Shown one piece after another: positions 61,464-64,000 of a stretch of DNA of 64,000 nucleotides (position 1 is the stretch's first letter; each line of letters opens with the position of its first letter). The position numbers and the translations under genes are program-made. Where the stretch lies: contig NZ_CANLTR010000009.1 of the NCBI RefSeq assembly GCF_947494055.1, positions 62,001 through 126,000 of the forward strand, written 5' to 3'. Below the pieces are notes generated by a model. The model did not search any database, was not told the DNA's origin, and saw only the letters and a program-made list of their open reading frames with translations. This DNA is from an uncultured Jannaschia sp. (GTDB lineage Bacteria; Pseudomonadota; Alphaproteobacteria; Rhodobacterales; Rhodobacteraceae).

Positions 61464-62426
61464 ATGGCCTTGCAGGACGCACGCGATCAGGTGGACCGTG
61501 CCTTCACGGGCGGCACGGCAAAGGGGCTCGATTTCGAAAACGCCTTCGGCGGCGCGACCTCGATCTTCCGGCGGCGCTACACCAAGGACCTCGCGGGCTT
61601 CGACGTCGCGATCACCGGCATTCCCTTCGACCAAGCCGTCACCCACCGTCCCGGCGCGCGGTTCGGACCCCGCGCGATCCGCGAGGCGAGCGCGTTGCAG
61701 CCCTTCGACCCGCCCTACGGCTGGGACTATTCCCCGCTCGAGGCGCTGGCCATCGCGGATTACGGCGATCTCGGATTCGACTACGCGCAGGTCGCGGCCT
61801 TTCCGGACGCGCTGCGGGCACACGTGGCGGGCATCCTCGACCAGGGGGCTGCCTGCATCGCGATGGGCGGCGATCATTACGTGAGCTTCCCGATCCTTCA
61901 GGCCCACGCCGAAAGGCACGGGCCGCTCTCGCTCATCCAGTTCGACGCGCATTCCGATACCTGGGCCGACGACAACATGAGCCGGATCGATCACGGCACG
62001 ATGTTCTACAAGGCGGTGAAGACCGGGGTGGTCGACCCCGAAACAAGCGTGCAGGTCGGCATCCGCACGGTCAATCCCGACACGCTGGGCGTCACCACGA
62101 TCGACGCGCGCAGCGTCCACGAGGCCGCGCCGGGCGATGTCGCAAAGCGCATCCAGGCAATCGTCGGGGACCGCCCGACCTACCTCACCTTCGATATCGA
62201 CGCCCTCGATCCGGCCTTCGCACCGGGCACCGGAACGCCGGTCTGGGGTGGGCTCAGCAGCGGGCAGGCGGCCGCGATCCTGCGCGACCTCGCGGGCATC
62301 AATCTCGTGGGCGGCGACGTGGTCGAGGTCTCGCCCCCCTACGACACGACAGGAGCGACGGCCATTGCCGGCGCGCATGTCGTGATGGAGCTGCTCTGTC
62401 TCTGGGGCTGGACGCGGCGAACCTAG
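61464..62426 (+). CDS. Agmatinase-family ureohydrolase
   Basis: 320 residues; GGAGGG precedes the ATG at 61464. Binuclear manganese hydrolase with all metal ligands: MGGDHYVSFPIL, IQFDAHSDTWAD and FDIDALDPAFAPGTGTP. The loop near FDQAVTHRPGARFGPRAIRE and the pattern SVQVGIRTVN suit agmatinase (agmatine to putrescine and urea) more than arginase, but guanidino-acid hydrolases of the same family look alike. A polyamine role would fit the polyamine-type binding protein at 1-2 kb, though they are far apart. Convergent with the response-regulator gene, sharing 4 bases. Confidence 0.88.
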   Translation: MALQDARDQVDRAFTGGTAKGLDFENAFGGATSIFRRRYTKDLAGFDVAITGIPFDQAVTHRPGARFGPRAIREASALQPFDPPYGWDYSPLEALAIADYGDLGFDYAQVAAFPDALRAHVAGILDQGAACIAMGGDHYVSFPILQAHAERHGPLSLIQFDAHSDTWADDNMSRIDHGTMFYKAVKTGVVDPETSVQVGIRTVNPDTLGVTTIDARSVHEAAPGDVAKRIQAIVGDRPTYLTFDIDALDPAFAPGTGTPVWGGLSSGQAAAILRDLAGINLVGGDVVEVSPPYDTTGATAIAGAHVVMELLCLWGWTRRT

Positions 62427-62824
62427 CCCGGTCCGGCTCGCAACGCGTCCGCCTTCTCGAGCGCGGCGCGCAGGGCAGGGGGCAGGAGCGGTTTGCCGAC
62501 GAAGGCGACCGGGTGCAACGGCCCGAGAAGCGCGCGCGTCGCCTCGTCGAGATTTCCGCTGAGGAAGATGCAGGGCACGTCGAGCTCCTCGCGCAGCCAG
62601 GTCGCGGCGACGCGCCCGCTATCGCCGTTCTTGAGGCGATAATCCATCAGCGCCACGTCCGGCCGGACCCGCCGCGCCGCGGCCTGGCAGCTTGCCACAT
62701 CCTGCGCGATGTCGGTGACCTCGTAGCCACAATCCTCGATCTGCGCTTCCAGATCGAACGCGATCAGCGCCTCGTCCTCCACGATGAGGACGCGCAGCGG
62801 GGTGTCCGGTCGCACGTCGCTCAT
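62423..62824 (-). CDS. Stand-alone response regulator receiver
   Basis: 133 residues, a single CheY-like domain: acidic pair in LIVEDEALIAFDLEAQIED, phospho-acceptor Asp in DVALMDYRLKNGDSG, Ser/Thr switch region CIFLSGN and Lys in VAFVGKPLLPPALR. No output domain, so it is probably a phospho-relay intermediate. Overlaps the end of the kinase gene by 4 bases, making the two a translationally coupled pair. Confidence 0.93.
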   Translation of the reverse strand: MSDVRPDTPLRVLIVEDEALIAFDLEAQIEDCGYEVTDIAQDVASCQAAARRVRPDVALMDYRLKNGDSGRVAATWLREELDVPCIFLSGNLDEATRALLGPLHPVAFVGKPLLPPALRAALEKADALRAGPG

Positions 62825-64000
62825 GAGCCTATCGGCATCGAGAGATGGACGACATGTCCGCCCCGTGCCCCTGGGGACTGCTGCAACTCCGCCTCGAGCT
62901 GCGAGACCATCGCGGCGATGATGCGCGTGCCGAGTCCCCGGTGGGTCGGTGTCACGGGCTTTCCGTCACCGTCGTCGCTGACGCTCAGTTCCAGTCGCTC
63001 GTCCCGGACCGCGGCCTTCACCGCGATCGTTCCGTCCTTCTTGTCACGGAATGCATGGGCCACCGAATTCGCCACCAGTTCGTTGACGAGAAGGGCGAGC
63101 GAGATGGCGCGGTCGGTGGACACGCGCAGCGGAATGGAGTTGTGGATCAGCGCGATCTCGAGCGGCAACGAATCCTCCATCGCGCGGCAAAGATCGCCGA
63201 GATACTCGCCGAACTCCACCGTATCGACCTGACCTGCGCGATAGATGAGCTCGTGCACGGACGCGACCGCCTGCACGCGCGAGGCGGCGGCGCGCAGACG
63301 GCCCTGCATGCGGTCGTCGCGCGCCTGGTTCGCATCGAGCTTCAGGATCGAGGAGACGATCTGCAAGCTGTTCTTGATGCGGTGGTTCACCTCGCCCAGC
63401 AGCACCTCCTTCTGCTCCAGCAACCGGTCCCGTTCGGCGATGGTCTCCGTCAATGTCGCCTCACGGTTCTTGGAATCCGTGATGTCGAGCGACACGCCGA
63501 CGAAGGTGACCGACGCCCGCGGCTCCGAGCGCACGAGTTCCGACCGGCAGGCAAGCCACCGTTCGCTGCCCTCGGGCGTCACGACGCGGAAGTCGATGTC
63601 GACGGGTGCGCCGATCGGGGCGTCCGCTTTCGCTTCGAAGGCGGCGGTCACGGACGGCAGGTCCTCCGGATGAATACGGTCGAGAAAAGGTTCGGCCGGG
63701 CCTTCGGCGGCTTGACCCTCGAGCCCGAACATCTCGACCAGAGCGGCGGAAGCGACGATCGAACCTTCCTGCGGGCGAAACTCCCAGGTTCCGACGGCGG
63801 ACAGGCTTTCGATGAGCCGGTCGCGAATGTCGCGGTCGCGGCGCGCGATCACGTCGGCGGTCACGTCCTCGACGTCGTGCAGCACAGCGACGACCCTGCC
63901 GTTGCGCAGGATCGGCCGGTTGTCCGCGCGCCACCAGCGGCGTTCGAGTAGGCCGTCCCCCGCGCCGGCGATCGGATAATAATAGGTGTCGAGCCGATCG
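62821..64000 (-). CDS. HWE/HisKA_2-type sensor histidine kinase with PAS domains (5' end cut by the window)
   Basis: The visible 392 codons are the C-terminal part; no stop or start intervenes up to base 64000, so the gene begins beyond the window. The first visible residues (WWRADNRPILRNGRVVAVLH) look like the end of a PAS domain. A second PAS/PAC domain follows (TWEFRPQEGSIVASAALVEM to FVGVSLDITDSKNREATL), then the kinase core with phospho-histidine in VNHRIKNSLQIVSSIL, and ATPase motifs NELVANSVAHAF and DDGDGKP. The HRxKNSLQ box marks the HisKA_2 family, many of which sense light, oxygen or general stress. Partner: the overlapping receiver gene. Confidence 0.9.
   Translation of the reverse strand, partial: DRLDTYYYPIAGAGDGLLERRWWRADNRPILRNGRVVAVLHDVEDVTADVIARRDRDIRDRLIESLSAVGTWEFRPQEGSIVASAALVEMFGLEGQAAEGPAEPFLDRIHPEDLPSVTAAFEAKADAPIGAPVDIDFRVVTPEGSERWLACRSELVRSEPRASVTFVGVSLDITDSKNREATLTETIAERDRLLEQKEVLLGEVNHRIKNSLQIVSSILKLDANQARDDRMQGRLRAAASRVQAVASVHELIYRAGQVDTVEFGEYLGDLCRAMEDSLPLEIALIHNSIPLRVSTDRAISLALLVNELVANSVAHAFRDKKDGTIAVKAAVRDERLELSVSDDGDGKPVTPTHRGLGTRIIAAMVSQLEAELQQSPGARGGHVVHLSMPIGS

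Overview
The window is GC-rich chromosomal DNA from an alphaproteobacterium, most likely a member of the Rhodobacteraceae (Roseobacter/Rhodobacter group). Signs of this are a circularly permuted two-piece tmRNA, the sciP-ctrA pair, DUF6477/DUF6456 genes, a Hint-RTX protein, an IalB-family protein, AcuI, the Bpt-type N-end-rule transferase, and LexA operators of the alphaproteobacterial GTTC-N7-GTTC form. Genes are dense, often joined by 4-nt ATGA/GTGA overlaps. No transposase, integrase, phage gene or CRISPR array was seen.

Layout. 1-8.4 kb: ssrA (cut by the left edge), a DUF4142 protein, an orphan periplasmic binding protein, acuI with a BCCT transporter, trmFO-gluQRS and a LysR regulator. 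8.4-18 kb: gyrA, a small membrane-anchored hypothetical, a DsbB-like protein with a YqaA/DedA-type membrane protein, a zinc metallopeptidase, tRNA-Leu(CAA), a Hint-RTX protein, a four-helix membrane protein and an orphan ABC ATPase. 18-24 kb: cell-envelope genes, namely divergent DUF882 (MepK-like) and L,D-transpeptidase genes, then lpxD-ACP-ketosynthase and an IalB protein. 24-33.5 kb: two putative tandem small RNAs, a DUF853 ATPase, guaA, an MttB-family methyltransferase, DUF6477 divergent from a DUF6456 regulator (GafA-like), gltA and gltX. 33.6-41 kb: comEC, facing a leftward chain trpG-trpD-trpC-moaC-moeA-lexA. 41-47 kb: bpt, RDD, DUF2852, yrbL-like, mnmA, then sciP-ctrA. 47-52 kb: ligA-recG, followed by a 41-residue membrane protein gene with a LexA box. 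52-64 kb: a Fe-S scaffold, hisI, edd-eda, a PEP-mutase-family gene, an aminotransferase remnant, cysS, cimA, a squalene/phytoene-synthase-family gene, a flavin reductase, an agmatinase-family gene, and a response regulator with a histidine kinase that runs off the right edge.

How the parts connect. The window holds several parts of the cell-cycle, SOS and gene-transfer-agent (GTA) control network known in this group: CtrA, its inhibitor SciP, LexA, a GafA-like candidate GTA activator, and ComEC, the DNA uptake channel. Near-consensus CtrA boxes lie upstream of ctrA and of the GafA-like gene. Matching LexA boxes lie upstream of lexA and of the small membrane protein gene after recG. That small gene and the small-RNA pair at 23.96-24.17 kb are the best candidates here for something not yet described.
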